Source of the DNA: Bacteroidia bacterium
GTDB taxonomy: Bacteria > Bacteroidota > Bacteroidia > Chitinophagales > Saprospiraceae
DNA length: 64,000 bases
Direction of reading: 5' to 3'
NCBI GenBank assembly: GCA_030430845.1
Contig: JAUIKE010000023.1
Span: forward strand, 1 to 64,000
The notes under the pieces are model-generated. The model saw only the letters and a program-made list of their open reading frames with translations, made no database searches and had not been told where the DNA came from. How positions within the stretch are numbered: position 1 is the first letter of the stretch; each line of letters opens with the position of its first letter. The position numbers were made by a program, and so were the translations under genes. Of this stretch, positions 27,433 to 36,517 are shown one piece after another.

Positions 27433-30400
27433 TTAATGTAAGATGTCTATCACTTCTTTGACAAGTCGGTCGATTTCTTGTTTCGCATCATTCCACCAAC
27501 TGATCGCATAGCTGGGTATAAGGTGTATGCCTTGTCTTTGATAGCGCTCTAATTGTTGATTTTCCCAGGTAAAATGGGTGGAAGGTGAATGTCCCAGAAA
27601 TCCATCCGGTAAAATACCGACTTTTTTCTCCGGTGCATCTGGCATAAAAATAAGGATTATCTCCTTAGTTTCAAGTATGTCTATTGTTAATTCTAAACGA
27701 TGTCTGTCCAAATAAGGTTTCAATTGTTCCCCAACTTCTTTTGCGAAATATAATTTGGACGACAAATTTTCGCTCAAATCCCCTAAAACAGAGGGGGGGG
27801 TATCAGAATTTGCAGCAGCATGCGGGCTGTCTTTTTCCTCCAGATGGGCTAATAAATCAACATAAGGAGTATGATCCTGCAGAAGCCGGTCAAATTCCTT
27901 CAACGGAAGCGAATGGAGGATACAAATGTCTTTATAGGCTTGCCGGAGCAGTTGGCTGATCTGTATGTTAAAACCTTTTTTCTGCCAGCGACTGAGCTTG
28001 GTGCTAAGCGTTTTTTGATCATCAATATATCCATAAGTGCTACTGATGATGAGGTAGTCTGCTTCAGGTAGAGGTATTTCATCCAGGCAATAGACCGTCA
28101 GCCCGTTTCTTTCCAGGTGCTGTATTTTCTCTTTGTCGGGCAAATTACGCTGTTTGATATCCAGTAGGTACCCATAAATCAGGTCCCTTTGGGCTTTGGT
28201 CATACACACAATGTGCACCTTCGGGTAGGTCCGCTGGGGACTTTGTTCTACTTCTTGGAGCAGTTGGAAGACCTTCTGTGCTTCGATCATGTTGACTTCT
28301 TCCTGTTCATCGTACTGACCTTCAGAAGAGAGCAAGCGTATATTGCCCATAGAAATAGAGGAGAGGGGAGATGCTAAATTTTCTGTTGGATCGACCAGAG
28401 AAACAGACGGCAACTCATGGAGAAAATCACTTAGTGGCTGTTGATGTTTTGGAAGACTTTTTTGTGAAGGATTTTCCAATATGAGTGTTTTATGACTCAG
28501 GTGAAAAACGGGTTGGGCATCCTGCAAGCTTTGTAAGCCTCCATCCAATAAAATGGCATAATCGAATTTAAAGGAAGTAGCCTTTAGCAACTGATCAGCT
28601 CCGGCCGGACTGCTTAAGAATAAGGGTAACTGCTGAGTGAGCTTCGAAAAATTTTGAAGGATCTGATCAATCCAGGAAAAATAGTTTCGGGCATCTTCTT
28701 CCGTATCATAGAAAAAGCTTTGATAGGCTGCTTTATCTTCAGATTTCCATTCTTTTAATACCCGTTCTATCCGGTTGGCCCAAAGGGCCTCAATTTGTAG
28801 AGGCAACTGTTGACAGTATTGCTCATACAAACGGCCAAATTCTTTAATAGAAATACTAGGGTCAGGCAGTTCTTCATTGAATGCCCTGGAGAGCCGGTGA
28901 TACAAAAACCAACTCTTAAAAGCGGTCAGCCAGTCTTCCGGCTTGACTTTAGTCAGGGCTCTGATCACTTCCCGGGTCGGGCTGTTGAGTGACATCCAGC
29001 ATTTTTTCCATTGAAAGTAGACCAGGAAGTCTTTCAAAAAAACCTGGGTTTGTTCTACTTTTTCGACGATGGATTCCAGGTAAGACTGCTGCTTATGTAA
29101 GGTAAGCATTACATTCTTGAAGGATTCTTTGAAAATATTTGCCGAATTGAGTTCTGTTATTTCCTTTTCCAGGGCTTGTTCCAGGCCAAGCATATCCGAC
29201 TCCATGCCCAGACTTGCTTTTGTTCGGGTGGGACTGAGCCGAAGTAGTTCTTTTTTTATCTGCTCAGGCAAAACCTTTAGCCATCCATCCAGGGCTTCCC
29301 GGAACTTTGCTAATTCGGGTGTCCATTTAGCCAGGTTTCTTCTTTCTGAAAGGCTGCGAAAATTAAAATCAAAGTAGGCATGGTCTTCATAGTAGGCTGC
29401 TAATTCTTGATACTGATGGATCACTTCTTTTTTGGCCTCCAGAATTCTTTTGTATTTACCTGAAAATCGACTGATAAGCTGCAGGCTGGCCAGGCTGGTC
29501 AGTTGAAAATCCACTCCGTACTTTTTATTGTAGCTTTCTAGCTTTTCGTTCAGCTCCTGATGTTTGTTTGCCTGATGCCGGAATACTTCCTGGTAGTATT
29601 TGTGCAGGCGTTCTGCGTATTGGTTGGTTATGGCAATATACCGGTGTTGCAGTTTAGTAAAGGACCGTTTGAAAGAATCGAGTTGGTCACTTAATTGCTC
29701 CAAAGCCTGATCTCCTTCTTCCTGTTCCAATATAGAAGGATGCAGAATTTCCAGAGGATGGTGGAGGGTGTTGATCTGTTGGTACAGGGGAAAACTATGA
29801 CCGATGGCTTTAGAGATCTCTTCATACTCAGCCTGGCTGAAAACATAGTCCTTTTCTTCTAATTGGCTATTGAGTAGCTCCTTTGCTTGTTTCTTTTGAT
29901 GATGGAAATAGCAACCGAGGGTTTCCCGAAAATTCATACCGTTAAATACTACCTGCCGTCCGGCCTGGTAGGCGCTACTCATTCTGCTTTCCAGCTTGAT
30001 CAATTGGCTTTGTAAATTTTCAAAAGCGTCATTGTCGTAGGATTTTAGCTTGCTCTTTTGCCGCCCCTTAAGGATGAGTTGCCGGAGTAAAGGCCAGTCC
30101 TCGCGCTTGTTTTGAAATAAAAAGGCAAATTCTTCCAACTGATACTGTGAAAGCAGCTGTAGCGTCTTATGCAGATAGGATTGACGGGTAGAGACTATGA
30201 TCGCCGTCCGTCCATTACTGAGGATATTACTCATCAGATAGATCAACAATGGAAGGGCTTCTTCAAACCTTGCTTGGACATGACTGCTTTTATATTGACG
30301 CACCAGGCCCAGAGCAGAAGCGGAGGGTGGGGCGATAATGTTGATCCCCAAAGGACTGTCCTTCCAAGGGAGTTCCTCTGTTTTGAGAGCTGCAATATTG

Positions 30401-31104
30401 ATAGGTAAGTGAGGGAAAATTGGAGGAAAAATACCAAGAACGCCCGACCAGTACACTGAAATGGGAGCCTGCAGCTCTCCCAGAGAGTCCAATTTGGGGA
30501 GTGGATGGATAGAGAAGGGAGGATGGGTGTGAATATTGGTTTCTGATGCCTGCTGCAACGGACCAAGCTCCTCCATTAGCTTATTCAATAATTCATTGAT
30601 GGTTTTTTGCAGCAGGGAGGGATAAGTTTTATGATTTCGGATGATTTCTTGTTGGTTCCATCCAAAATATGTTTGCCAGTAATGTAATAGATAAGGATTG
30701 ATCTGGATCTTGTGCGAGGGACGATAGCGGATAACCCACTTTCCCGGCTCTTTTAAATGAGGTTCTAATTGTACAGGCCATATCAGAAGGGGAGCCAGGA
30801 TGAGTTGTCGGGGATGTTTAATGTAGAGCATCGGATATCCAATCCCCAAGACGGCATCCCCTCGGAGGCGGCGTTGGTTGTAGGCTTCGAAAAAAAGGCT
30901 TTTTACATCATCATGGAGGCTTGAGGAAGGTAGTTGTACCGTTTGTTCGAATGCCTGATTTTTTAAGAGCTGCTGGATAAGATTTGAGGCGGAAGCAGTA
31001 GAATCGAAGAAATCGATACAATCCAGAATGTTTGGATAGGAATCAAAAGCTCTGTAATATATGGGGAGGAGGTCCGTAAGTGCTGTGGAGCCCGATATGT
31101 TCAT
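27433..31104 (-). CDS. Degenerate DUF4011-SF1 helicase-Vsr nuclease-like protein
   Basis: An intact 1223-residue protein whose segments line up in order with DUF4011 helicase-nucleases. LILAPLLIWPVQLE followed by INPYLLHYWQTYFGW (about 115-175) is DUF4011-like. VQARFEEALPLLIYLMSN then GRTAIIVSTRQSYL (about 275-310) occupies the place of QGPPGTGKSQTIANLI and kVLfVaEKraAL. A long helical insert follows (350-760). FDYAILLDGGLQSLQDAQPV (about 870) takes the place of FDVVIFDEASQ, and the C-terminal KVGILPDGFLGHSPST then LIPSYAISWWNDAKQEIDRL that of the Vsr-type GIECDGATYH...W..D. Walker A Gly-Lys-Ser, the Walker B Glu and the nuclease Glu are missing. The order and spacing argue for homology without activity. 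A structural or regulatory role is inferred; this was aligned by eye only. Confidence 0.6.
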   Translation of the reverse strand: MNISGSTALTDLLPIYYRAFDSYPNILDCIDFFDSTASASNLIQQLLKNQAFEQTVQLPSSSLHDDVKSLFFEAYNQRRLRGDAVLGIGYPMLYIKHPRQLILAPLLIWPVQLEPHLKEPGKWVIRYRPSHKIQINPYLLHYWQTYFGWNQQEIIRNHKTYPSLLQKTINELLNKLMEELGPLQQASETNIHTHPPFSIHPLPKLDSLGELQAPISVYWSGVLGIFPPIFPHLPINIAALKTEELPWKDSPLGINIIAPPSASALGLVRQYKSSHVQARFEEALPLLIYLMSNILSNGRTAIIVSTRQSYLHKTLQLLSQYQLEEFAFLFQNKREDWPLLRQLILKGRQKSKLKSYDNDAFENLQSQLIKLESRMSSAYQAGRQVVFNGMNFRETLGCYFHHQKKQAKELLNSQLEEKDYVFSQAEYEEISKAIGHSFPLYQQINTLHHPLEILHPSILEQEEGDQALEQLSDQLDSFKRSFTKLQHRYIAITNQYAERLHKYYQEVFRHQANKHQELNEKLESYNKKYGVDFQLTSLASLQLISRFSGKYKRILEAKKEVIHQYQELAAYYEDHAYFDFNFRSLSERRNLAKWTPELAKFREALDGWLKVLPEQIKKELLRLSPTRTKASLGMESDMLGLEQALEKEITELNSANIFKESFKNVMLTLHKQQSYLESIVEKVEQTQVFLKDFLVYFQWKKCWMSLNSPTREVIRALTKVKPEDWLTAFKSWFLYHRLSRAFNEELPDPSISIKEFGRLYEQYCQQLPLQIEALWANRIERVLKEWKSEDKAAYQSFFYDTEEDARNYFSWIDQILQNFSKLTQQLPLFLSSPAGADQLLKATSFKFDYAILLDGGLQSLQDAQPVFHLSHKTLILENPSQKSLPKHQQPLSDFLHELPSVSLVDPTENLASPLSSISMGNIRLLSSEGQYDEQEEVNMIEAQKVFQLLQEVEQSPQRTYPKVHIVCMTKAQRDLIYGYLLDIKQRNLPDKEKIQHLERNGLTVYCLDEIPLPEADYLIISSTYGYIDDQKTLSTKLSRWQKKGFNIQISQLLRQAYKDICILHSLPLKEFDRLLQDHTPYVDLLAHLEEKDSPHAAANSDTPPSVLGDLSENLSSKLYFAKEVGEQLKPYLDRHRLELTIDILETKEIILIFMPDAPEKKVGILPDGFLGHSPSTHFTWENQQLERYQRQGIHLIPSYAISWWNDAKQEIDRLVKEVIDILH

Positions 31105-31630
31105 TCAGCTAAGTTGTCTGCTTTATATAGTTTTTCAATAAGGTAAATATAAGCAGTTACGCACGTTTTTTCTAATGAACTGATTTCAAACTTTTAATAC
31201 CTTTTGACGTCCGTCATCCAGAGTCGATTTTCTTGACCAATAAGGAGCGTATTGTACCGAAATGGAAGGTCAAACTTAAATTTCTCCTGCTTTAAGTCAG
31301 AAAACAGCAAAATCAGGAATAAAAACAAAACTTTAACTTTCAATAGATATTGAAAAATATATATTTTTATATGCTTTCATGTTTTATGACCTCCTAACCT
31401 AACAGGCTTGCTGCGGAAAACTTTCTTGGAGGTTTTTTATTTTGTTTAATGTATCGTTAAACAAGATCCTTTTTGTTGAGCGGGTGCTTTTTTTTACTAT
31501 CCGAATCCGGGCCTTAATCCTCGTTTTCCTGCTGGAAAAAATGTAAATTGTAACTGATTATCAAGGTTTTAAAACTGTTTAATGAAGTTTATTCTTATTG
31601 ATAAAAACGTTAAACAAAATTAATTTTTTT
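31105..31630. other. Long AT-rich intergenic region
   Basis: About 525 bases between the divergent degenerate-helicase and PAS-AraC genes. No coding frame is convincing. A weak hairpin (GACCTCC near 31387 with GGAGGTTTTTT near 31430) could be a terminator of an unseen short transcript. A 7-bp hairpin (TGTTTAA/TTAAACA) lies near 31444-31465. A TTG at 31598 could extend the next gene by 11 codons. Confidence 0.5.
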
Positions 31631-32374
31631 ATGACGCCTCACATAGCGGTAATATTAACGGATAAGGAAAGAAGGATTTTGTGGGTTAACCAAGATTTTG
31701 TTGAAATGACGGGTTATGCGCTGGATGAGGTATTAGGGCGATCGCCGGGACAAATTCTTCAGGGGCCCGGTTCAGAGTTGGAAGCAATAAACAGAATTCG
31801 AAAAAGCCTGGAGAATAGGGTGCCGCTCAAGGATCAGATCATTAATTACAGGAAGAATGGCGAGCCCTACCTCTGTAAATTGGTTATTCACCCTATTTTT
31901 GGGAAAGAGCAGGAACTGACTCATTTTATTGCTTTTGAAGTGGATGGAGATCTCATTGAAGAGGAGGAAGAATTGCCATTGATGAACCTTAGCCAGAAAT
32001 ATTCCAGTAGCAGCCTCAAAGGGGTGGAGGAGGTCAAACTCTATTTCAAACTTAAGGAACTGTTGCAAAAAGAGCGCCTATATCTGGATCCGAATCTAAC
32101 TCTTAAAAACGTTGCCGATCTGCTGGCTACCAATACAAAGTATCTTTCACAAGTAGTTAACAATCACGCAGGTAAGAACTTTCAGTTTTTTATCAATCAT
32201 TACAGGATAGCGGAATCAAAAAAGCAAATTTTGGATAAGGATAATAAAAACCTGACTTTGTATGGGATTGCCTTACAGTGCGGTTTTAAAAATAAGTCCA
32301 CCTTCTATAAAGTTTTTAAAGAAATCACCGGGCAAACTCCCCGTGAATTTCAAAAACAGAGCGGCCTGACCTAG
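31631..32374 (+). CDS. PAS-domain AraC-type transcriptional regulator
   Basis: About 247 residues. An N-terminal PAS domain (about 5-115) reads VILTDKERRILWVNQDFVEMTGY, with VLGRSPGQILQGPGSE and the PAC-like GEPYLCKLVIHPIFG. This is close to LOV/PAS folds, but the flavin-binding NCR motif is not present (the site reads LQGPGS). A C-terminal AraC HTH pair (about 160-245) follows: LTLKNVADLLATNTKYLSQV, then LTLYGIALQCGFKNKSTFYK and GQTPREFQ. It probably senses a small molecule or redox state and controls unknown genes. ATG 31631 is preferred over TTG 31598. Confidence 0.85.
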   Translation: MTPHIAVILTDKERRILWVNQDFVEMTGYALDEVLGRSPGQILQGPGSELEAINRIRKSLENRVPLKDQIINYRKNGEPYLCKLVIHPIFGKEQELTHFIAFEVDGDLIEEEEELPLMNLSQKYSSSSLKGVEEVKLYFKLKELLQKERLYLDPNLTLKNVADLLATNTKYLSQVVNNHAGKNFQFFINHYRIAESKKQILDKDNKNLTLYGIALQCGFKNKSTFYKVFKEITGQTPREFQKQSGLT

Positions 32375-32545
32375 AGAAGGTCCTCCTAAAACACCGGATT
32401 CGAGTCCGTATTCACGAATTCATACGTTCCAAGGGGCTGTTTAATTGCTTTTCCTCACTATATAGTTGAACTTGTATAAGGTCGAAGGTCGAAAGATTTC
32501 CTAGCTTTCACCGGGCTACTATAAACAAAACAAACAATTAGCATT

Positions 32546-32743
32546 ATGGGAGGGATAAAAGACTTGTTGGGATTTCATTTTTGGCTGGATAACAACAAAA
32601 GAGGCGCTCTGGAATCACTATTAGCGAATCAAAAACAAATTCCTAAGGACCGGCAGAGTATTCTAAAAGACCTGGCCTTCGAAGCGGCAAGCTTCAAGAA
32701 AAATGATTTGAAAAAATTTGGTATTGAAAAAGCAAAATCTTGA
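32546..32743 (+). CDS. Small hypothetical protein
   Basis: A 65-residue charged protein (MGGIKDLLGFHFWLDNNKRG at its start, Lys-rich helical tail). It has its own upstream gap of 170 nt and a good terminator at 32799, which supports a real gene. Composition is balanced, with no membrane segment or signal. No family is recognised. Confidence 0.5.
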   Translation: MGGIKDLLGFHFWLDNNKRGALESLLANQKQIPKDRQSILKDLAFEAASFKKNDLKKFGIEKAKS

Positions 32744-32798
32744 AAGTCCAATATTTTTCCAATGTTATTTGGGAAAATAGACATTAAAAAAATATTGG

Positions 32799-32833
32799 GC
32801 CGAAGCCATCTGACACAGCTTCGGCTTTTTTTA
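32799..32833 (+). terminator. Intrinsic terminator of the 65-aa gene
   Basis: An 8-bp stem GCCGAAGC/GCTTCGGC (32799-32806 with 32818-32825) is followed by T7. It reads in the plus direction and lies 4 nt before the end of the convergent lipoprotein gene. Confidence 0.85.
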
Positions 32834-32836
32834 TGA

Positions 32837-33448
32837 TCACTGATCGACCATCCCGCCGCCTACTTTTTTTCCATTCTTGTAATCATACTCGATAGTAATG
32901 TTGCCATCTGCGTCATAGTAGCGATATTTTCCATGAATTACCCCATCCACGTATTGCACCTCTTCCTGAAGGACATTATTTTTATTGGGATGATATTTCT
33001 TGTAAACACCATCTAGCTTCCCTTCATTGTAATTGGCAATGATTTCTGGTCGACTGAAGTAATATTTTCCCCAAAACCCATGTAACTTATTATCCTTATA
33101 ATTGGCAATGAGTTCAACCTGCCCTCTAGTGGTATATTCAAAGTAAGGACCGTTATAGGCTCCGTTCACCAGCGAATAAGTTTTGGAAGGCATACCTGTA
33201 GTTGGATAATAGGATACCCAGGTGCCTGTTCGGACATTACCGTCAATTATCCCGGTTTCCAATAACCTGCCTATAGAATCTCTTTTTTCTACTTTCTTTA
33301 GGTTGGTGGCTGGAATGTCCTGTACGATGAATTGATTCGGATCATAGGTCTGAGTGACAGCTGCTTCCATCGTATTTGTATCTTGTGATTGCTGACAGCT
33401 CAGTAAGCTGAAAGTTAGGAGAAGGCATAAAAAAAACAACTTTTTCAT
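32837..33448 (-). CDS. YwqK-type MORN-repeat lipoprotein
   Basis: About 203 residues with a lipoprotein signal (MKKLFFLCLLLTFSLLSC, lipid-modified Cys at 18). Repeated beta-hairpins follow: GTWVSYYPTTGMPSKTY, GPYFEYTTRGQVELIANY, GFWGKYYFSRPEIIANY, GVYKKYHPNKNNVLQEEV and GKYRYYDADGNITIEYDY. Each has the MORN/YwqK pattern G.w..Y...G. Such proteins are often labelled YwqK antitoxin, but in Bacteroidota they are mostly lone surface or periplasmic lipoproteins. No toxin gene lies next to it. The start at the second ATG (33448) fits the signal peptide best. Confidence 0.8.
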   Translation of the reverse strand: MKKLFFLCLLLTFSLLSCQQSQDTNTMEAAVTQTYDPNQFIVQDIPATNLKKVEKRDSIGRLLETGIIDGNVRTGTWVSYYPTTGMPSKTYSLVNGAYNGPYFEYTTRGQVELIANYKDNKLHGFWGKYYFSRPEIIANYNEGKLDGVYKKYHPNKNNVLQEEVQYVDGVIHGKYRYYDADGNITIEYDYKNGKKVGGGMVDQ

Positions 33449-33549
33449 AGAAATCAATTTTTGTTTTGGGTTTATTAGACCTTACGCTTAATTTTAGCTG
33501 AATTGAAAGGCTCAAAGTTAAAGATTAATTGAGATGCAATTTATGATCC

Positions 33550-34488
33550 ATGAACAATAAAACATTATTGCTCATCTTTCTTTTTTTTGTGGTGGTATAT
33601 TTGGTCACGATGCGGATCCTGAACAGCGGTCCGGTTCCTCCATTTGACACCTCCCTCATCAAGGTGGACACGGCCCGGATATCCAGCATTGAGATCCGCC
33701 CGCAAAAAGGCCCGGCCTACATGCTTCATCATACTGATGGACAGTGGATTGTGTCAAACGGGATGCTCAGCCTGCCTGCTAAAACCGATCGCTTGCTCAT
33801 CATCCTGGATCAGGTTGATACCATTCATACCTTTGAATTGGTCAGTGATAAACCAGCCGATTGGGCCCGGTACGGCCTTGCAGAAGGTTCAGGCACCCGC
33901 ATTGGTATTTTTATGATGGATGGGCAAAAAGAGGAGTTTATTATTGGGAAAACAGATTTCGATCCGGCCCTTCAAAAAAGCATCGCCTATCTCCGCCTTA
34001 GCGGACAAAACGAGGTGTTTGCAGTCAATGGCTTTCTTCCCTTTCAGTTAGAACAACATTTTAATGATTTTCGGAATAAAAACCTGATAGCACCTGCCGG
34101 TATAAGCTCTTTCCCTGACTACCTACAGTATAGAAGCCTGGATACTACCCTGCAATATGACTTCGAACAAGAGGAAGAATTCACTATGAACGAACCTGAC
34201 TCGGCTGGTCTAATGGATTACCTTCATCAGCTTGTGACCATAAAAGGGGCGATTTTTGCCGATGATTTTGATGAACTCAGTACCGATCGCTATTTTCATC
34301 AGCAAATAAAATTGTATTTTCAGGAAAACAAGGATTCATTAGTCCTGAGTTGTTATCGCGACTCCACCCGTATTCAACCGTTCATCATTCATTCATCTGA
34401 TAATCCCAAATCTTATTTTTACAGTGATTCCACCGGCTTGTTTAAAACGGTTTTTGTAGCTTTTAAAACTTTGTTGGAAGAGCCTTAA
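33550..34488 (+). CDS. DUF4340 domain-containing membrane-anchored protein
   Basis: A 312-residue protein with one N-terminal membrane segment (TLLLIFLFFVVVYLVTMRIL) and an extracytoplasmic domain. DTARISSIEIRPQKGPAYMLHHTDGQWIVS and RLLIILDQVDTIHTFELVSDKPADWARYGLAEG fit DUF4340, which in Bacteroidota usually accompanies gliding-type ABC transporters (GldG region). No gld gene is nearby. It probably acts in the periplasm; function unknown. Confidence 0.78.
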   Translation: MNNKTLLLIFLFFVVVYLVTMRILNSGPVPPFDTSLIKVDTARISSIEIRPQKGPAYMLHHTDGQWIVSNGMLSLPAKTDRLLIILDQVDTIHTFELVSDKPADWARYGLAEGSGTRIGIFMMDGQKEEFIIGKTDFDPALQKSIAYLRLSGQNEVFAVNGFLPFQLEQHFNDFRNKNLIAPAGISSFPDYLQYRSLDTTLQYDFEQEEEFTMNEPDSAGLMDYLHQLVTIKGAIFADDFDELSTDRYFHQQIKLYFQENKDSLVLSCYRDSTRIQPFIIHSSDNPKSYFYSDSTGLFKTVFVAFKTLLEEP

Positions 34489-34942
34489 ATAATGCAAATT
34501 ACCATCCTTATTGTCTGATGGGCAAATAGTCCCGTAGGGACGAAACATTGATAACCCTATGCTTATTGGGGTTAAAAAAATAAGCGCCTAATCGGACAGC
34601 AAGCTTCAGCTTGCCAGGAAAGCGAGCTTTAGCTTGCTTAAATTCGGCGGTTAAAAATTAAACGCCAATCAGCATAGGGAAATGGGGAAAAACATATTAT
34701 TGAAGCCCCGGCGGGCGGTTTTTCTGATGTCCCTGCCCCTTTTGGGAAAATATATTAGCGTATTGCCCACAGACCCCAAAGCTGAAGCATGGGGCTATTG
34801 ATTGATCGTTCCTACGGAACATAACAAACGTCTGCAAAGGACGTAATTCCTACGGGCGAAGCAACAGGACTTTAAAAAAGCCCTGTTACGTGACTTATCT
34901 ACCATACAACGTCATAACTATAATTGAGAAAAAAAAGCTTCT
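34489..34942. repeat. Intergenic cluster of dispersed repeats
   Basis: About 450 bases with no gene. It holds inverted short motifs such as AGCAAGCTTCAGCTTGCC with GCGAGCTTTAGCTTGC (about 34600-34640), CCTATGCTTATTGG with CAATCAGCATAGG, and TTCCTACGGAAC and CCGTAGGGACG pieces. These short GC/AT palindromes are typical of REP-like intergenic repeats in Saprospiria. A weaker relative (GCATGCTTTAGCTTGCC) is near 48852. Confidence 0.55.
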
Positions 34943-36415
34943 ATGAAAACACAAAAAATATTACCGAACCTATTACTACTGTTCGTTTTGTCCTTCCTTT
35001 TTCACTCCTGTGCGATCAATCCGGTTACCGGCAAAAAAGAACTCATGTTCTTATCAGAGGCCGGTGAGGCCCAGATGGGAGCCCAGAATGACCCCCAGAT
35101 CGTGGCAGCATTTGGTTTGTATCCGAATGACGATATGCAGAGTTTTATCAACAAACATGGTAAGGAAATGGCTGCTATTTCCCATCGGCCCGAATTAAAC
35201 TACGAATTCAAGATACTGGACTCTCCTGTTGTAAATGCCTTTGCCGTGCCCGGAGGCTACGTTTATTTCACGAGGGGGATTATGGCTCACTTTAATAATG
35301 AAGCCGAGTTTATGGGGGTTTTAGGCCACGAGATCGGACACATTACTGCCCGCCACAGTGCGAGGCAAATGACAAGCCAGTACCTCATGATGGGGGGCTT
35401 CATTGTCGGTATGCTGGCCTCGGAAGAATTCCAACAGTATGGGGATCTGGCAATGATGGGCATTCAGATCCTGGGCTTATCGTTCAGCAGAAACCATGAA
35501 AGTGAGTCGGATAAGCTGGGAGTGGAATATTCTACCAAAATAGGCTACGATGCCACTGAAATGGCTGACTTTTTCAGTACCATCAAACGAATTCAGGACC
35601 AGGCAGGCGGAGAAGTCGTGCCAACCTTTATGTCTACCCACCCAGATCCCGAAGACCGATACCGAAAAGTAAAAAAAATGGCCTCGGAGAGACAATCCAA
35701 AAGCCCGAATGCTAACTACGAGGTCGGCCGGGATTCTTATCTGCGCATGATCGACGGCCTACTCTATGGAGAAGATCCCAATCAGGGGTATGTGGCAGAC
35801 GGCTATTTTTTCCATCCTCAAATGCTATTTCAATTCCCGGTGCCTACGAACTGGAGCCTTAGCAATGCACCTACTCAAGTAGTGATGTCTCCCAAGGATA
35901 AACAAGATGCCATGATGATCTTTACCCTGGGGAAAGGAAGTACCCTGGAAGAAGCTGCCAATAGTTTTGTTGAAGAAATGCAGCTCAGTAAGCCTGTCAG
36001 CCAGCGTACCAGAGTGAATGGTTTTCCGGCTTTAGTCGTAGAATCCGAGCAGGTCAATCCAGAGGATACCAATCGGGAACAGGTAGCTAAAGTGATTTCC
36101 TACTACATCCAGGATGATCAAAATAAACTGATCTTCGCTTTCCATGCGATGACTTATGAAAAAACTTTGTATCAATACAGCCCCATCTTCCGTCGCAGCA
36201 TGGAGGGCTTCAACCGCCTGACCGACCGCCGCCGCATTGATGTGAAGCCGGAGCGGGTTCGCATAAAAACGGTAGCCCGGGATGCTACGTTTACCGAAAC
36301 GATGAGCTATTTCGGCATGCCCAAAGATCGGCATGAGGAATTGGCCTTGCTGAATGGTATGCAGTTGAATGATCGGCTGACGAAAGGGATGTTGATTAAA
36401 ACAATAAGTGAGTAA
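34943..36415 (+). CDS. M48 family metalloprotease, lipoprotein
   Basis: A 490-residue lipoprotein (signal ending FLFHSC at about residue 24) with a periplasmic M48 zinc protease domain. GHEIGHITARHS at about 128-139 holds the HExxH zinc site, and NHESESDKLGVEYSTKIGYD at about 184 supplies the third ligand Glu. MSTHPDPEDR is the conserved BepA/YfgC-type loop. The N-terminal INPVTGKKELMFLSEA...MG is the usual LoiP/BepA-like lead. The C-terminal part (about 280-490), including a LysM-like last 50 residues (MPKDRHEELALLNGM), has no named function. Role: quality control of outer-membrane proteins, inferred from the family. Confidence 0.9.
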   Translation: MKTQKILPNLLLLFVLSFLFHSCAINPVTGKKELMFLSEAGEAQMGAQNDPQIVAAFGLYPNDDMQSFINKHGKEMAAISHRPELNYEFKILDSPVVNAFAVPGGYVYFTRGIMAHFNNEAEFMGVLGHEIGHITARHSARQMTSQYLMMGGFIVGMLASEEFQQYGDLAMMGIQILGLSFSRNHESESDKLGVEYSTKIGYDATEMADFFSTIKRIQDQAGGEVVPTFMSTHPDPEDRYRKVKKMASERQSKSPNANYEVGRDSYLRMIDGLLYGEDPNQGYVADGYFFHPQMLFQFPVPTNWSLSNAPTQVVMSPKDKQDAMMIFTLGKGSTLEEAANSFVEEMQLSKPVSQRTRVNGFPALVVESEQVNPEDTNREQVAKVISYYIQDDQNKLIFAFHAMTYEKTLYQYSPIFRRSMEGFNRLTDRRRIDVKPERVRIKTVARDATFTETMSYFGMPKDRHEELALLNGMQLNDRLTKGMLIKTISE

Positions 36416-36467
36416 AAGAATAATAAGGGGCCTGCGCCGCCGGCGCAGGCCTCTTATTATTCTTTTA
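36413..36467 (+). terminator. 26-bp hairpin terminator after the M48 gene
   Basis: Stem 36413-36438 with 36442-36467, one G-T wobble, 3-nt loop; it starts at the TAA stop codon itself. The tip is GGCCTGCGCC, and AATAATAAG forms the base. T-rich on the 3' side. Confidence 0.85.
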
Positions 36468-36517
36468 TTGTAACCTTTTTCGATTCGGCAAGTTCTCATA
36501 GTGTAAAACCCGACACT

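Noticed and set aside
32837-33448. Toxin-antitoxin pair suggested by the YwqK label
   Set aside because: No toxin gene adjoins it, and the lipoprotein signal argues for a secreted role.
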